Assembly (NCBI GenBank): GCA_964023205.1
Contig: OZ026844.1
Location: 6,818,840-6,882,839 of the forward strand
Reading direction: 5' to 3'
From: Lutraria lutraria
Lineage: Eukaryota; Mollusca; Bivalvia; Venerida; Mactridae
Length of the DNA stretch: 64,000 nt
Made by a program: the position numbers and the translations under genes. The stretch's first letter is position 1; each line of letters opens with the position of its first letter. This document shows positions 12,308-28,730 of this stretch, in pieces. The notes under the pieces are model-generated. The model was not told where the DNA came from, did no database searches, and saw only the letters and a list, made by a program, of their open reading frames with translations.

Positions 12308-15300
12308 TAGGCCCTAATTATTGACATTATATGATGTGCATTAACTCTTAATTTCAAATAATTATGACATGACCTAATTAATGAGTTTATTCAATGTGCA
12401 TCAATTGTATATATACTTTGTATTGAATTATTTCCGGTATATTTGTTTTCAAAATTTACAGCATATTGTTTATTGGAAAAACACAGTTTTATGAATATAT
12501 CAGAATGAAATGACTAATATACAAGGTGCAAATCCCATTTGATTTGTAAATATACAGTATTTGATTAATTACCCCAATTATTTAGGACAAAATATCCTGA
12601 ATTTAGTCTTGTGGTATTTATAATCATTTTTCATTGAGGAATATTGATTAAATTTCCTAATTAATGATTTCATGCAATGTGCATATATACTTTGCATTGA
12701 ATTATTGATGGGATGTTTGTTTACAAGGTTTACAGCATATAGTTTTGTTCAAAAAACACATTATTGAAGAATCTTGATTAGATGACCTAATTAATGATTT
12801 CATGCAATGTGCATGAACTGTAAAAAATCTTTAAATGGAATTGTTTCTGCAATATTCATTTACATATTCCACAGTCATATTTTTATTATAGACCCTAATT
12901 ATTGACCTTATATGATGTGCATTAACTCTTAATTTCAAATAATTATGACATGACCTAATTAATGAGTTTATTCAATGTGCATCAATTGTATATATACTTT
13001 GTTTAGAATTATTTCCGGTATATTTGTTTTCAAAATTTACAGCATATTGTTCTGTTGGAAAAAACACAGTATTATGAATAAATCAGAATGAAATGACTAA
13101 TATACAAGCTGCAAATCCCATTTGATTTGTAAATATACAGTATTTGATTAATTACCCCAATTATTAAGGTCAAAATATCCTGAATTTAGTATTGTGGTAT
13201 TTATAATCATTTTTCATTGAGGAATCTTGATTAAATGACCTAATTAATGATTTCATGCAACGGCATACATACTTTGCATTGAATTATTGATGGAATGTTT
13301 GTTTACAAGGTTTACAGAATATAGTTTTGTTAAAAAAACACATTATTGAGGTATCTTGATTAGATGACCTGATTAATGATTTCATGCAATGTGCATGAAC
13401 TGTAAAAATTCTTTAAATGGGTTTGTTTCTGCAATATTCATTTACATATTTCACAGTCATATTTTGATTATAGACCCTAATTATTGACCTTATATGATGT
13501 GCATTAACTCTTAATTTCAAATAATTATGACATGACCTAATTAATGAGTTTATTCAATGTGCATCAATTGTATATATACTTTGTATTGAATTATTTCCGG
13601 TATATTTGTTTTCAAAATTTACAGCATATTGTTTTGTTGGAAAATCACAGTATTATGAATATATCAGAATGAAATGATTATTATACATGCTGCCAATCCC
13701 ATTTGATATGTAAATATACAGTATTTGATTAATTACCCTAATTATTTAGGTCAAAATATCCTGAATTTAGTCTTGTGGTATTTATAATCATTTTTCATTG
13801 GGAATCTTCATTAAATTTCCTAATTAATAATTTCATGCAATGGCATACATACTTTGCATTGAATTATTGATGGGATGTTTGTTTACAAGGTTTACAGCAT
13901 AAGTTTGTTCATAAAACACATTATTGAGGAATCTTGATTAGTTGACCTAATTAATGATTTCATGCAATGTGCATGAATTGTAAAAATACTTTAAATGGAA
14001 TTGTTTCTGCAATATTCATTTACATATTCCACAGTCATATTTTGATTATAAACTCTAATTATTGACATTTACATATTCCACAATCATATTTTGATTATAG
14101 GCCCTAATTATTGACCTTATATGATGTGCATTAACTCTTAATTTCAAATAATTATGACATGACCTAATTAATGAGTTTATTCAATGTGCATCAATTGTAT
14201 ATATACTTTGTATTGAATTATTTCCGGTATATTTGTTTTCAAAATTTACAGCATATTGTTTTGTTGGAAAATCACAGTATTATGAATATATCAGAATGAA
14301 ATGATTATTATACATGCTGCCAATCCCATTTGATATGTAAATATACAGTATTTGATTAATTACCCTAATTATTTAGGTCAAAATATCCTGAATTTAGTCT
14401 TGTGGTATTTATAATCATTTTTCATTGAGGAATCTTGATTAAATGACCTAATTAATGAGTTCATGCAATGGCATACATACTTTGCATTGAATTATTGATG
14501 GGATGTTTGTTTACAAGGTTTACAGCATATAGTTTTGTCCAAAGAACACATTATTGAGGTATCTTGATTAGATGACCTAATTAATGATTGCATGCAATGT
14601 GCATGAACTGTAAAAATTCTTTAAATGGATTTGTTTCTGCAATATTCATTTACATATTCCACAGTCATATTTTGATTATAGACACTAATTATTGACCTTA
14701 TATGATGTGCATTAACTCTTAATATCAAATAATTATGACATGACCTAATTAATGAGTTTATTCAATGTGCATCAATTGTATATATACTTTGTAATGAATT
14801 ATTTCTGGTATATTTGTTTTCAAAATTTACAGCATATTGTTTTGTTGGAAAATCACAGTATTATGAATAAATCAGAATGAAATGATTATTATACATGCTG
14901 CCAATCCCATTCGATTTGTAAATATACAGTATTTGATTAATTACACTAATTATTTAGGTCAAAATATCCTGAATTTAGTCTTGTGGTATTTATAATCATT
15001 TTTCATTGAGGAATCTTGATTAAATGACCTAATTAATGATTTCATGCAATGGCATACATACTTTGCATTGAATTATTGATTGGATGTTTGTTTACAAGGT
15101 TTACAGCATATAGTTTTGTTAAAAAAACACATTATTGAGGTATATTGATTAGATGACCTAATTAATGATTTCATGCAATGTGCATGAACTGTAAAAATTC
15201 TTTAAATGGGTTTGTTTCTGCAATATTCATTTACATATTCCACAGTCATATTTTGATTATAGACCCTAATTATTGACCTTATATGATGTGCATTAACTCT

Positions 15301-17051
15301 TAATTTCAAATAATTATGACATGACCTAATTAATGAGTTTATTCAATGTGCATCAATTGTATATATACTTTGTTTAGAATTATTTCCGGTATATTTGTTT
15401 TCAAAATTTACAGCATATTGTTCTGTTGGAAAAAACACAGTATTATGAATAAATCAGAATGAAATGACTAATATACAAGCTGCAAATCCCATTTGATTTG
15501 TAAATATACAGTATTTGATTAATTACCCCAATTATTAAGGTCAAAATATCCTGAATTTAGTCTTGTGGTATTTATAATCATTTTTCATTGAGGAATCTTG
15601 ATTAAATGACCTAATTAATGATTTCATGCAACGGCATACATACTTTGCATTGAATTATTGATGGAATGTTTGTTTACAAGGTTTACAGAATATAGTTTTG
15701 TTAAAAAAACACATTATTGAGGTATCTTGATTAGATGACCTGATTAATGATTTCATGCAATGTGCATGAACTGTAAAAATTCTTTAAATGGGTTTGTTTC
15801 TGCAATATTCATTTACATATTTCACAGTCATATTTTGATTATAGACCCTAATTATTGACCTTATATGATGTGCATTAACTCTTAATTTCAAATAATTATG
15901 ACATGACCTAATTAATGAGTTTATTCAATGTGCATCAATTGTATATATACTTTGTAATGAATAATGTCTGGTATATTTGTTTTCAAAATTTACAGCATAT
16001 TGTTTTGTTGGAAAAAACACAGTATTATGAATATATCAGAATGAAATGACTAATATACAAGGTGCAAATCCCATTTGATTTGTAAATATACAGTATTTGA
16101 TTAATTACCCTAATTATTTAGGTCAAAATATCCTGAATTTAGTCTTGTGGTATTTATAATCATTTTTCATTGAGGAATCTTGATTAAATGACCTAATTAA
16201 TGATTTCATGCAATGGCATACATACTTTGCATTGAATTATTGATGGGATGTTTGTTTACAAGGTTTACAGCATATAGTTTTGTTCAAAAAACACATTATT
16301 GAAGAATCTTGATTAGATGACCTAATTAATGATTTCATGCAATGTGCATGAACTGTAAAAAATCTTTAAATGGAATTGTTTCTGCAATATTCATTTACAT
16401 ATTCCACAGTCATATTTTGATTATAGACCCTAATTATTGACCTTATATGATGTGCATTAACTCTTAATTTCAAATAATTATGACATGACCTAATTAATGA
16501 GTTTATTCAATGTGCATCAATTGTATATATACTTTGTTTAGAATTATTTCCGGTATATTTGTTTTCAAAATTTACAATATATTGTTCTGTTGGAAAAACA
16601 CAGTATTATGAATAAATCAGAATGAAATGACTAATATACAAGCTGCAAATCCCATTTGATTTGTAAATATACAGTATTTGATTAATTACCCCAATTATTA
16701 AGGTCAAAATATCCTGAATTTAGTATTGTGGTATTTATAATCATTTTTCATTGAGGAATCTTGATTAAATGACCTAATTAATGATTTCATGCAACGGCAT
16801 ACATACTTTGCATTGAATTATTGATGGGATGTTTGTTTACAAGGTTTACAGCATAAGTTTGTTCATAAAACACATTATTGAGGAATCTTGATTAGTTGAC
16901 CTAATTAATGATTTCATGCAATGTGCATGAATTGTAAAAATACTTTAAATGGAATTGTTTCTGCAATATTCATTTACATATTCCACAGTCATATTTTGAT
17001 TATAAACTCTAATTATTGACATTTACATATTCCACAATCATATTTTGATTA
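12308..17051 (+). repeat. 8-monomer short version of the higher-order unit (4,744 bp)
   Basis: Monomers: 12308 (1), 12889 (2), 13471 (3), 14098 (4), 14679 (5), 15260 (2), 15842 (6a front, 6b back), 16424 (2 head, 3 tail plus 49 bp). The first seven follow 1-4116 of the window and the end follows 11098-12307. It is 7,563 bp shorter than the large unit, exactly the distance between the type 6 monomers at 3535 and 11098. A single unequal exchange between those two explains it. The switch lies within about 16247-16284, between GATGGGATG (6a) and GTTCAAAAAAC (6b). Confidence 0.9.
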
Positions 17052-20003
17052 TAGGCCCTAATTATTGACATTATATGATGTGCATTAACTCTTAATTTCA
17101 AATAATTATGACATGACCTAATTAATGAGTTTATTCAATGTGCATCAATTGTATATATACTTTGTATTGAATTATTTCCGGTATATTTGTTTTCAAAATT
17201 TACAGCATATTGTTTATTGGAAAAACACAGTTTTATGAATATATCAGAATGAAATGACTAATATACAAGGTGCAAATCCCATTTGATTTGTAAATATACA
17301 GTATTTGATTAATTACCCCAATTATTTAGGACAAAATATCCTGAATTTAGTCTTGTGGTATTTATAATCATTTTTCATTGAGGAATATTGATTAAATTTC
17401 CTAATTAATGATTTCATGCAATGTGCATATATACTTTGCATTGAATTATTGATGGGATGTTTGTTTACAAGGTTTACAGCATATAGTTTTGTTCAAAAAA
17501 CACATTATTGAAGAATCTTGATTAGATGACCTAATTAATGATTTCATGCAATGTGCATGAACTGTAAAAAATCTTTAAATGGAATTGTTTCTGCAATATT
17601 CATTTACATATTCCACAGTCATATTTTTATTATAGACCCTAATTATTGACCTTATATGATGTGCATTAACTCTTAATTTCAAATAATTATGACATGACCT
17701 AATTAATGAGTTTATTCAATGTGCATCAATTGTATATATACTTTGTTTAGAATTATTTCCGGTATATTTGTTTTCAAAATTTACAGCATATTGTTCTGTT
17801 GGAAAAAACACAGTATTATGAATAAATCAGAATGAAATGACTAATATACAAGCTGCAAATCCCATTTGATTTGTAAATATACAGTATTTGATTAATTACC
17901 CCAATTATTAAGGTCAAAATATCCTGAATTTAGTATTGTGGTATTTATAATCATTTTTCATTGAGGAATCTTGATTAAATGACCTAATTAATGATTTCAT
18001 GCAACGGCATACATACTTTGCATTGAATTATTGATGGAATGTTTGTTTACAAGGTTTACAGAATATAGTTTTGTTAAAAAAACACATTATTGAGGTATCT
18101 TGATTAGATGACCTGATTAATGATTTCATGCAATGTGCATGAACTGTAAAAATTCTTTAAATGGGTTTGTTTCTGCAATATTCATTTACATATTTCACAG
18201 TCATATTTTGATTATAGACCCTAATTATTGACCTTATATGATGTGCATTAACTCTTAATTTCAAATAATTATGACATGACCTAATTAATGAGTTTATTCA
18301 ATGTGCATCAATTGTATATATACTTTGTATTGAATTATTTCCGGTATATTTGTTTTCAAAATTTACAGCATATTGTTTTGTTGGAAAATCACAGTATTAT
18401 GAATATATCAGAATGAAATGATTATTATACATGCTGCCAATCCCATTTGATATGTAAATATACAGTATTTGATTAATTACCCTAATTATTTAGGTCAAAA
18501 TATCCTGAATTTAGTCTTGTGGTATTTATAATCATTTTTCATTGGGAATCTTCATTAAATTTCCTAATTAATAATTTCATGCAATGGCATACATACTTTG
18601 CATTGAATTATTGATGGGATGTTTGTTTACAAGGTTTACAGCATAAGTTTGTTCATAAAACACATTATTGAGGAATCTTGATTAGTTGACCTAATTAATG
18701 ATTTCATGCAATGTGCATGAATTGTAAAAATACTTTAAATGGAATTGTTTCTGCAATATTCATTTACATATTCCACAGTCATATTTTGATTATAAACTCT
18801 AATTATTGACATTTACATATTCCACAATCATATTTTGATTATAGGCCCTAATTATTGACCTTATATGATGTGCATTAACTCTTAATTTCAAATAATTATG
18901 ACATGACCTAATTAATGAGTTTATTCAATGTGCATCAATTGTATATATACTTTGTATTGAATTATTTCCGGTATATTTGTTTTCAAAATTTACAGCATAT
19001 TGTTTTGTTGGAAAATCACAGTATTATGAATATATCAGAATGAAATGATTATTATACATGCTGCCAATCCCATTTGATATGTAAATATACAGTATTTGAT
19101 TAATTACCCTAATTATTTAGGTCAAAATATCCTGAATTTAGTCTTGTGGTATTTATAATCATTTTTCATTGAGGAATCTTGATTAAATGACCTAATTAAT
19201 GAGTTCATGCAATGGCATACATACTTTGCATTGAATTATTGATGGGATGTTTGTTTACAAGGTTTACAGCATATAGTTTTGTCCAAAGAACACATTATTG
19301 AGGTATCTTGATTAGATGACCTAATTAATGATTGCATGCAATGTGCATGAACTGTAAAAATTCTTTAAATGGATTTGTTTCTGCAATATTCATTTACATA
19401 TTCCACAGTCATATTTTGATTATAGACACTAATTATTGACCTTATATGATGTGCATTAACTCTTAATATCAAATAATTATGACATGACCTAATTAATGAG
19501 TTTATTCAATGTGCATCAATTGTATATATACTTTGTAATGAATTATTTCTGGTATATTTGTTTTCAAAATTTACAGCATATTGTTTTGTTGGAAAATCAC
19601 AGTATTATGAATAAATCAGAATGAAATGATTATTATACATGCTGCCAATCCCATTCGATTTGTAAATATACAGTATTTGATTAATTACACTAATTATTTA
19701 GGTCAAAATATCCTGAATTTAGTCTTGTGGTATTTATAATCATTTTTCATTGAGGAATCTTGATTAAATGACCTAATTAATGATTTCATGCAATGGCATA
19801 CATACTTTGCATTGAATTATTGATTGGATGTTTGTTTACAAGGTTTACAGCATATAGTTTTGTTAAAAAAACACATTATTGAGGTATATTGATTAGATGA
19901 CCTAATTAATGATTTCATGCAATGTGCATGAACTGTAAAAATTCTTTAAATGGGTTTGTTTCTGCAATATTCATTTACATATTCCACAGTCATATTTTGA
20001 TTA

Positions 20004-22912
20004 TAGACCCTAATTATTGACCTTATATGATGTGCATTAACTCTTAATTTCAAATAATTATGACATGACCTAATTAATGAGTTTATTCAATGTGCATCAA
20101 TTGTATATATACTTTGTTTAGAATTATTTCCGGTATATTTGTTTTCAAAATTTACAGCATATTGTTCTGTTGGAAAAAACACAGTATTATGAATAAATCA
20201 GAATGAAATGACTAATATACAAGCTGCAAATCCCATTTGATTTGTAAATATACAGTATTTGATTAATTACCCCAATTATTAAGGTCAAAATATCCTGAAT
20301 TTAGTCTTGTGGTATTTATAATCATTTTTCATTGAGGAATCTTGATTAAATGACCTAATTAATGATTTCATGCAACGGCATACATACTTTGCATTGAATT
20401 ATTGATGGAATGTTTGTTTACAAGGTTTACAGAATATAGTTTTGTTAAAAAAACACATTATTGAGGTATCTTGATTAGATGACCTGATTAATGATTTCAT
20501 GCAATGTGCATGAACTGTAAAAATTCTTTAAATGGGTTTGTTTCTGCAATATTCATTTACATATTTCACAGTCATATTTTGATTATAGACCCTAATTATT
20601 GACCTTATATGATGTGCATTAACTCTTAATTTCAAATAATTATGACATGACCTAATTAATGAGTTTATTCAATGTGCATCAATTGTATATATACTTTGTA
20701 ATGAATAATGTCTGGTATATTTGTTTTCAAAATTTACAGCATATTGTTTTGTTGGAAAAAACACAGTATTATGAATATATCAGAATGAAATGACTAATAT
20801 ACAAGGTGCAAATCCCATTTGATTTGTAAATATACAGTATTTGATTAATTACCCTAATTATTTAGGTCAAAATATCCTGAATTTAGTCTTGTGGTATTTA
20901 TAATCATTTTTCATTGAGGAATCTTGATTAAATGAACTAATTAATGATTTCATGCAATGGCATACATACTTTGCATTGAATTATTGATGGGATGTTTGTT
21001 TACAAGGTTTACAGCATATAGTTTTGTCCAAAGAACACATTATTGAGGTATCTTGATTAGATGACCTAATTAATGATTGCATGCAATGTGCATGAACTGT
21101 AAAAATTCTTTAAATGGATTTGTTTCTGCAATATTCATTTACATATTCCACAGTCATATTTTGATTATAGACACTAATTATTGACCTTATATGATGTGCA
21201 TTAACTCTTAATATCAAATAATTATGACATGACCTAATTAATGAGTTTATTCAATGTGCATCAATTGTATATATACTTTGTAATGAATTATTTCTGGTAT
21301 ATTTGTTTTCAAAATTTACAGCATATTGTTTTGTTGGAAAATCACAGTATTATGAATAAATCAGAATGAAATGATTATTATACATGCTGCCAATCCCATT
21401 CGATTTGTAAATATACAGTATTTGATTAATTACACTAATTATTTAGGTCAAAATATCCTGAATTTAGTCTTGTGATATTTATAATCATTTTTCATTGAGG
21501 AATCTTGATTAAATGACCTAATTAATGATTTCATGCAATGGCATACATACTTTGCATTGAATTATTGATTGGATGTTTGTTTACAAGGTTTACAGCATAT
21601 AGTTTTGTTCAAAAAACACATTATTGAGGTATATTGATTAGATGACCTAATTAATGATTTCATGCAATGTGCATGAACTGTAAAAATTCTTTAAATGGGT
21701 TTGTTTCTGCAATATTCATTCACATATTCCACAGTCATATTTTGATTATAGACCCTAATTATTGACCTTATATGATGTGCATTAACTCTTAATCTCAAAT
21801 AATTATGACATGACCTAATTAATGAGTTTATTCAATGTGCATCAATTGTATATATACTTTGTTTAGAATTATTTCCGGTATATTTGTTTTCAAAATTTAC
21901 AGCATATTGTTCTGTTGGAAAAAACACAGTATTATGAATAAATCAGAATGAAATGACTAATATACAAGCTGCAAATCCCATTTGATTTGTAAATATACAG
22001 TATTTGATTAATTACCCCAATTATTAAGGTCAAAATATCCTGAATTTAGTCTTGTGGTATTTATAATCATTTTTCATTGAGGAATCTTGATTAAATGACC
22101 TAATTAATGATTTCATGCAACGGCATACATACTTTGCATTGAATTATTGATGGAATGTTTGTTTACAAGGTTTACAGAATATAGTTTTGTTAAAAAAAAA
22201 CATTATTGAGGTATCTTGATTAGATGACCTGATTAATGATTTCATGCAATGTGCATGAACTGTAAAAATTCTTTAAATGGGTTTGTTTCTGCAATATTCA
22301 TTTACATATTTCACAGTCATATTTTGATTATAGACCCTAATTATTGACCTTATATGATGTGCATTAACTCTTAATTTCAAATAATTATGACATGACCTAA
22401 TTAATGAGTTTATTCAATGTGCATCAATTGTATATATACTTTGTAATGAATAATGTCTGGTATATTTGTTTTCAAAATTTACAGCATATTGTTTTGTTGG
22501 AAAAAACACAGTATTATGAATATATCAGAATGAAATGACTAATATACAAGGTGCAAATCCCATTTGATTTGTAAATATACAGTATTTGATTAATTACCCC
22601 AATTATTTAGGACAAAATATCCTGAATTTAGTCTTGTGGTATTTATAATCATTTTTCATTGAGGAATCTTGATTAAATGACCTAATTAATGATTTCATGC
22701 AACGGCATACATACTTTGCATTGAATTATTGATGGAATGTTTGTTTACAAGGTTTACAGCATATAGTTTTGTTCAAAAAACACATTATTGAAGAATCTTG
22801 ATTAGATGACCTAATTAATGATTTCATGCAATGTGCATGAACTGTAAAAAATCTTTAAATGGAATTGTTTCTGCAATATTCATTTACATATTCCACAGTC
22901 ATATTTTGATTA
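20004..22912 (+). repeat. Five-monomer block 1 of copy 2 (2,909 bp)
   Basis: Order 2-6a-5-2-6b, matching 2953-5861. It carries AATGAACTAATT near 20936 and an uninterrupted A run near 22192-22200 where other copies have AAAAAAACAC. Confidence 0.88.
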
Positions 22913-25821
22913 TAGACCCTAATTATTGACCTTATATGATGTGCATTAACTCTTAATTTCAAATAATTATGACATGACCTAATTAATGAGTTTATTCAAT
23001 GTGCATCAATTGTATATATACTTTGTTTAGAATTATTTCCGGTATATTTGTTTTCAAAATTTACAGTATATTGTTCTGTTGGAAAAAACACAGTATTATG
23101 AATAAATCAGAATGAAATGACTAATATACAAGCTGCAAATCCCATTTGATTTGTAAATATACAGTATTTGATTAATTACCCCAATTATTAAGGTCAAAAT
23201 ATCCTGAATTTAGTCTTGTGGTATTTATAATCATTTTTCATTGAGGAATCTTGATTAAATGACCTAATTAATGATTTCATGCAACGGCATACATACTTTG
23301 CATTGAATTATTGATGGAATGTTTGTTTACAAGGTTTACAGAATATAGTTTTGTTAAAAAAACACATTATTGAGGTATCTTGATTAGATGACCTGATTAA
23401 TGATTTCATGCAATGTGCATGAACTGTAAAAATTCTTTAAATGGGTTTGTTTCTGCAATATTCATTTACATATTTCACAGTCATATTTTGATTATAGACC
23501 CTAATTATTGACCTTATATGATGTGCATTAACTCTTAATTTCAAATAATTATGACATGACCTAATTAATGAGTTTATTCAATGTGCATCAATTGTATATA
23601 TACTTTGTAATGAATAATGTCTGGTATATTTGTTTTCAAAATTTACAGCATATTGTTTTGTTGGAAAAAACACAGTATTATGAATATATCAGAATGAAAT
23701 GACTAATATACAAGGTGCAAATCCCATTTGATTTGTAAATATACAGTATTTGATTAATTACCCTAATTATTTAGGTCAAAATATCCTGAATTTAGTCTTG
23801 TGGTATTTATAATCATTTTTCATTGAGGAATCTTGATTAAATGACCTAATTAATGATTTCATGCAATGGCATACATACTTTGCATTGAATTATTGATGGG
23901 ATGTTTGTTTACAAGGTTTACAGCATATAGTTTTGTCCAAAGAACACATTATTGAGGTATCTTGATTAGATGACCTAATTAATGATTGCATGCAATGTGC
24001 ATGAACTGTAAAAATTCTTTAAATGGATTTGTTTCTGCAATATTCATTTACATATTCCACAGTCATATTTTGATTATAGACACTAATTATTGACCTTATA
24101 TGATGTGCATTAACTCTTAATATCAAATAATTATGACATGACCTAATTAATGAGTTTATTCAATGTGCATCAATTGTATATATACTTTGTAATGAATTAT
24201 TTCTGGTATATTTGTTTTCAAAATTTACAGCATATTGTTTTGTTGGAAAATCACAGTATTATGAATAAATCAGAATGAAATGATTATTATACATGCTGCC
24301 AATCCCATTCGATTTGTAAATATACAGTATTTGATTAATTACACTAATTATTTAGGTCAAAATATCCTGAATTTAGTCTTGTGATATTTATAATCATTTT
24401 TCATTGAGGAATCTTGATTAAATGACCTAATTAATGATTTCATGCAATGGCATACATACTTTGCATTGAATTATTGATTGGATGTTTGTTTACAAGGTTT
24501 ACAGCATATAGTTTTGTTCAAAAAACACATTATTGAGGTATATTGATTAGATGACCTAATTAATGATTTCATGCAATGTGCATGAACTGTAAAAATTCTT
24601 TAAATGGGTTTGTTTCTGCAATATTCATTCACATATTCCACAGTCATATTTTGATTATAGACCCTAATTATTGACCTTATATGATGTGCATTAACTCTTA
24701 ATCTCAAATAATTATGACATGACCTAATTAATGAGTTTATTCAATGTGCATCAATTGTATATATACTTTGTTTAGAATTATTTCCGGTATATTTGTTTTC
24801 AAAATTTACAGCATATTGTTCTGTTGGAAAAAACACAGTATTATGAATAAATCAGAATGAAATGACTAATATACAAGCTGCAAATCCCATTTGATTTGTA
24901 AATATACAGTATTTGATTAATTACCCCAATTATTAAGGTCAAAATATCCTGAATTTAGTCTTGTGGTATTTATAATCATTTTTCATTGAGGAATCTTGAT
25001 TAAATGACCTAATTAATGATTTCATGCAACGGCATACATACTTTGCATTGAATTATTGATGGAATGTTTGTTTACAAGGTTTACAGAATATAGTTTTGTT
25101 AAAAAAACACATTATTGAGGTATCTTGATTAGATGACCTGATTAATGATTTCATGCAATGTGCATGAACTGTAAAAATTCTTTAAATGGGTTTGTTTCTG
25201 CAATATTCATTTACATATTTCACAGTCATATTTTGATTATAGACCCTAATTATTGACCTTATATGATGTGCATTAACTCTTAATTTCAAATAATTATGAC
25301 ATGACCTAATTAATGAGTTTATTCAATGTGCATCAATTGTATATATACTTTGTAATGAATAATGTCTGGTATATTTGTTTTCAAAATTTACAGCATATTG
25401 TTTTGTTGGAAAAAACACAGTATTATGAATATATCAGAATGAAATGACTAATATACAAGGTGCAAATCCCATTTGATTTGTAAATATACAGTATTTGATT
25501 AATTACCCCAATTATTTAGGACAAAATATCCTGAATTTAGTCTTGTGGTATTTATAATCATTTTTCATTGAGGAATCTTGATTAAATGACCTAATTAATG
25601 ATTTCATGCAACGGCATACATACTTTGCATTGAATTATTGATGGAATGTTTGTTTACAAGGTTTACAGCATATAGTTTTGTTCAAAAAACACATTATTGA
25701 AGAATCTTGATTAGATGACCTAATTAATGATTTCATGCAATGTGCATGAACTGTAAAAAATCTTTAAATGGAATTGTTTCTGCAATATTCATTTACATAT
25801 TCCACAGTCATATTTTGATTA
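22913..25821 (+). repeat. Five-monomer block 2 of copy 2 (2,909 bp)
   Basis: Order 2-6a-5-2-6b. It reads CCCTAATTATT and ATTACACTAATT and has TTAATCTCAAAT at 24703. It therefore resembles block 1 and not its positional partner at 5862-8770. Confidence 0.88.
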
Positions 25822-28730
25822 TAGACCCTAATTATTGACCTTATATGATGTGCATTAACTCTTAATTTCAAATAATTATGACATGACCTAATTAATGAGT
25901 TTATTCAATGTGCATCAATTGTATATATACTTTGTTTAGAATTATTTCCGGTATATTTGTTTTCAAAATTTACAGTATATTGTTCTGTTGGAAAAAACAC
26001 AGTATTATGAATAAATCAGAATGAAATGACTAATATACAAGCTGCAAATCCCATTTGATTTGTAAATATACAGTATTTGATTAATTACCCCAATTATTAA
26101 GGTCAAAATATCCTGAATTTAGTCTTGTGGTATTTATAATCATTTTTCATTGAGGAATCTTGATTAAATGACCTAATTAATGATTTCATGCAACGGCATA
26201 CATACTTTGCATTGAATTATTGATGGAATGTTTGTTTACAAGGTTTACAGAATATAGTTTTGTTAAAAAAACACATTATTGAGGTATCTTGATTAGATGA
26301 CCTGATTAATGATTTCATGCAATGTGCATGAACTGTAAAAATTCTTTAAATGGGTTTGTTTCTGCAATATTCATTTACATATTTCACAGTCATATTTTGA
26401 TTATAGACCCTAATTATTGACCTTATATGATGTGCATTAACTCTTAATTTCAAATAATTATGACATGACCTAATTAATGAGTTTATTCAATGTGCATCAA
26501 TTGTATATATACTTTGTAATGAATAATGTCTGGTATATTTGTTTTCAAAATTTACAGCATATTGTTTTGTTGGAAAAAACACAGTATTATGAATATATCA
26601 GAATGAAATGACTAATATACAAGGTGCAAATCCCATTTGATTTGTAAATATACAGTATTTGATTAATTACCCTAATTATTTAGGTCAAAATATCCTGAAT
26701 TTAGTCTTGTGGTATTTATAATCATTTTTCATTGAGGAATCTTGATTAAATGACCTAATTAATGATTTCATGCAATGGCATACATACTTTGCATTGAATT
26801 ATTGATGGGATGTTTGTTTACAAGGTTTACAGCATATAGTTTTGTCCAAAGAACACATTATTGAGGTATCTTGATTAGATGACCTAATTAATGATTGCAT
26901 GCAATGTGCATGAACTGTAAAAATTCTTTAAATGGATTTGTTTCTGCAATATTCATTTACATATTCCACAGTCATATTTTGATTATAGACACTAATTATT
27001 GACCTTATATGATGTGCATTAACTCTTAATATCAAATAATTATGACATGACCTAATTAATGAGTTTATTCAATGTGCATCAATTGTATATATACTTTGTA
27101 ATGAATTATTTCTGGTATATTTGTTTTCAAAATTTACAGCATATTGTTTTGTTGGAAAATCACAGTATTATGAATAAATCAGAATGAAATGATTATTATA
27201 CATGCTGCCAATCCCATTCGATTTGTAAATATACAGTATTTGATTAATTATACTAATTATTTAGGTCAAAATATCCTGAATTTAGTCTTGTGATATTTAT
27301 AATCATTTTTCATTGAGGAATCTTGATTAAATGACCTAATTAATGATTTCATGCAATGGCATACATACTTTGCATTGAATTATTGATTGGATGTTTGTTT
27401 ACAAGGTTTACAGCATATAGTTTTGTTCAAAAAACACATTATTGAGGTATATTGATTAGATGACCTAATTAATGATTTCATGCAATGTGCATGAACTGTA
27501 AAAATTCTTTAAATGGGTTTGTTTCTGCAATATTCATTCACATATTCCACAGTCATATTTTGATTATAGACCCTAATTATTGACCTTATATGATGTGCAT
27601 TAACTCTTAATTTCAAATAATTATGACATGACCTAATTAATGAGTTTATTCAATGTGCATCAATTGTATATATACTTTGTTTAGAATTATTTCCGGTATA
27701 TTTGTTTTCAAAATTTACAGCATATTGTTCTGTTGGAAAAAACACAGTATTATGAATAAATCAGAATGAAATGACTAATATACAAGCTGCAAATCCCATT
27801 TGATTTGTAAATATACAGTATTTGATTAATTACCCCAATTATTAAGGTCAAAATATCCTGAATTTAGTCTTGTGGTATTTATAATCATTTTTCATTGAGG
27901 AATCTTGATTAAATGACCTAATTAATGATTTCATGCAACGGCATACATACTTTGCATTGAATTATTGATGGAATGTTTGTTTACAAGGTTTACAGAATAT
28001 AGTTTTGTTAAAAAAACACATTATTGAGGTATCTTGATTAGATGACCTGATTAATGATTTCATGCAATGTGCATGAACTGTAAAAATTCTTTAAATGGGT
28101 TTGTTTCTGCAATATTCATTTACATATTTCACAGTCATATTTTGATTATAGACCCTAATTATTGACCTTATATGATGTGCATTAACTCTTAATTTCAAAT
28201 AATTATGACATGACCTAATTAATGAGTTTATTCAATGTGCATCAATTGTATATATACTTTGTAATGAATAATGTCTGGTATATTTGTTTTCAAAATTTAC
28301 AGCATATTGTTTTGTTGGAAAAAACACAGTATTATGAATATATCAGAATGAAATGACTAATATACAAGGTGCAAATCCCATTTGATTTGTAAATATACAG
28401 TATTTGATTAATTACCCCAATTATTTAGGACAAAATATCCTGAATTTAGTCTTGTGGTATTTATAATCATTTTTCATTGAGGAATCTTGATTAAATGACC
28501 TAATTAATGATTTCATGCAACGGCATACATACTTTGCATTGAATTATTGATGGAATGTTTGTTTACAAGGTTTACAGCATATAGTTTTGTTCAAAAAACA
28601 CATTATTGAAGAATCTTGATTAGATGACCTAATTAATGATTTCATGCAATGTGCATGAACTGTAAAAAATCTTTAAATGGAATTGTTTCTGCAATATTCA
28701 TTTACATATTCCACAGTCATATTTTGATTA
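25822..28730 (+). repeat. Five-monomer block 3 of copy 2 (2,909 bp)
   Basis: Order 2-6a-5-2-6b. It reads CCCTAATTATT but ATTATACTAATT, a mixture of the two block variants. It is followed by the closing hybrid monomer at 28731. Confidence 0.88.
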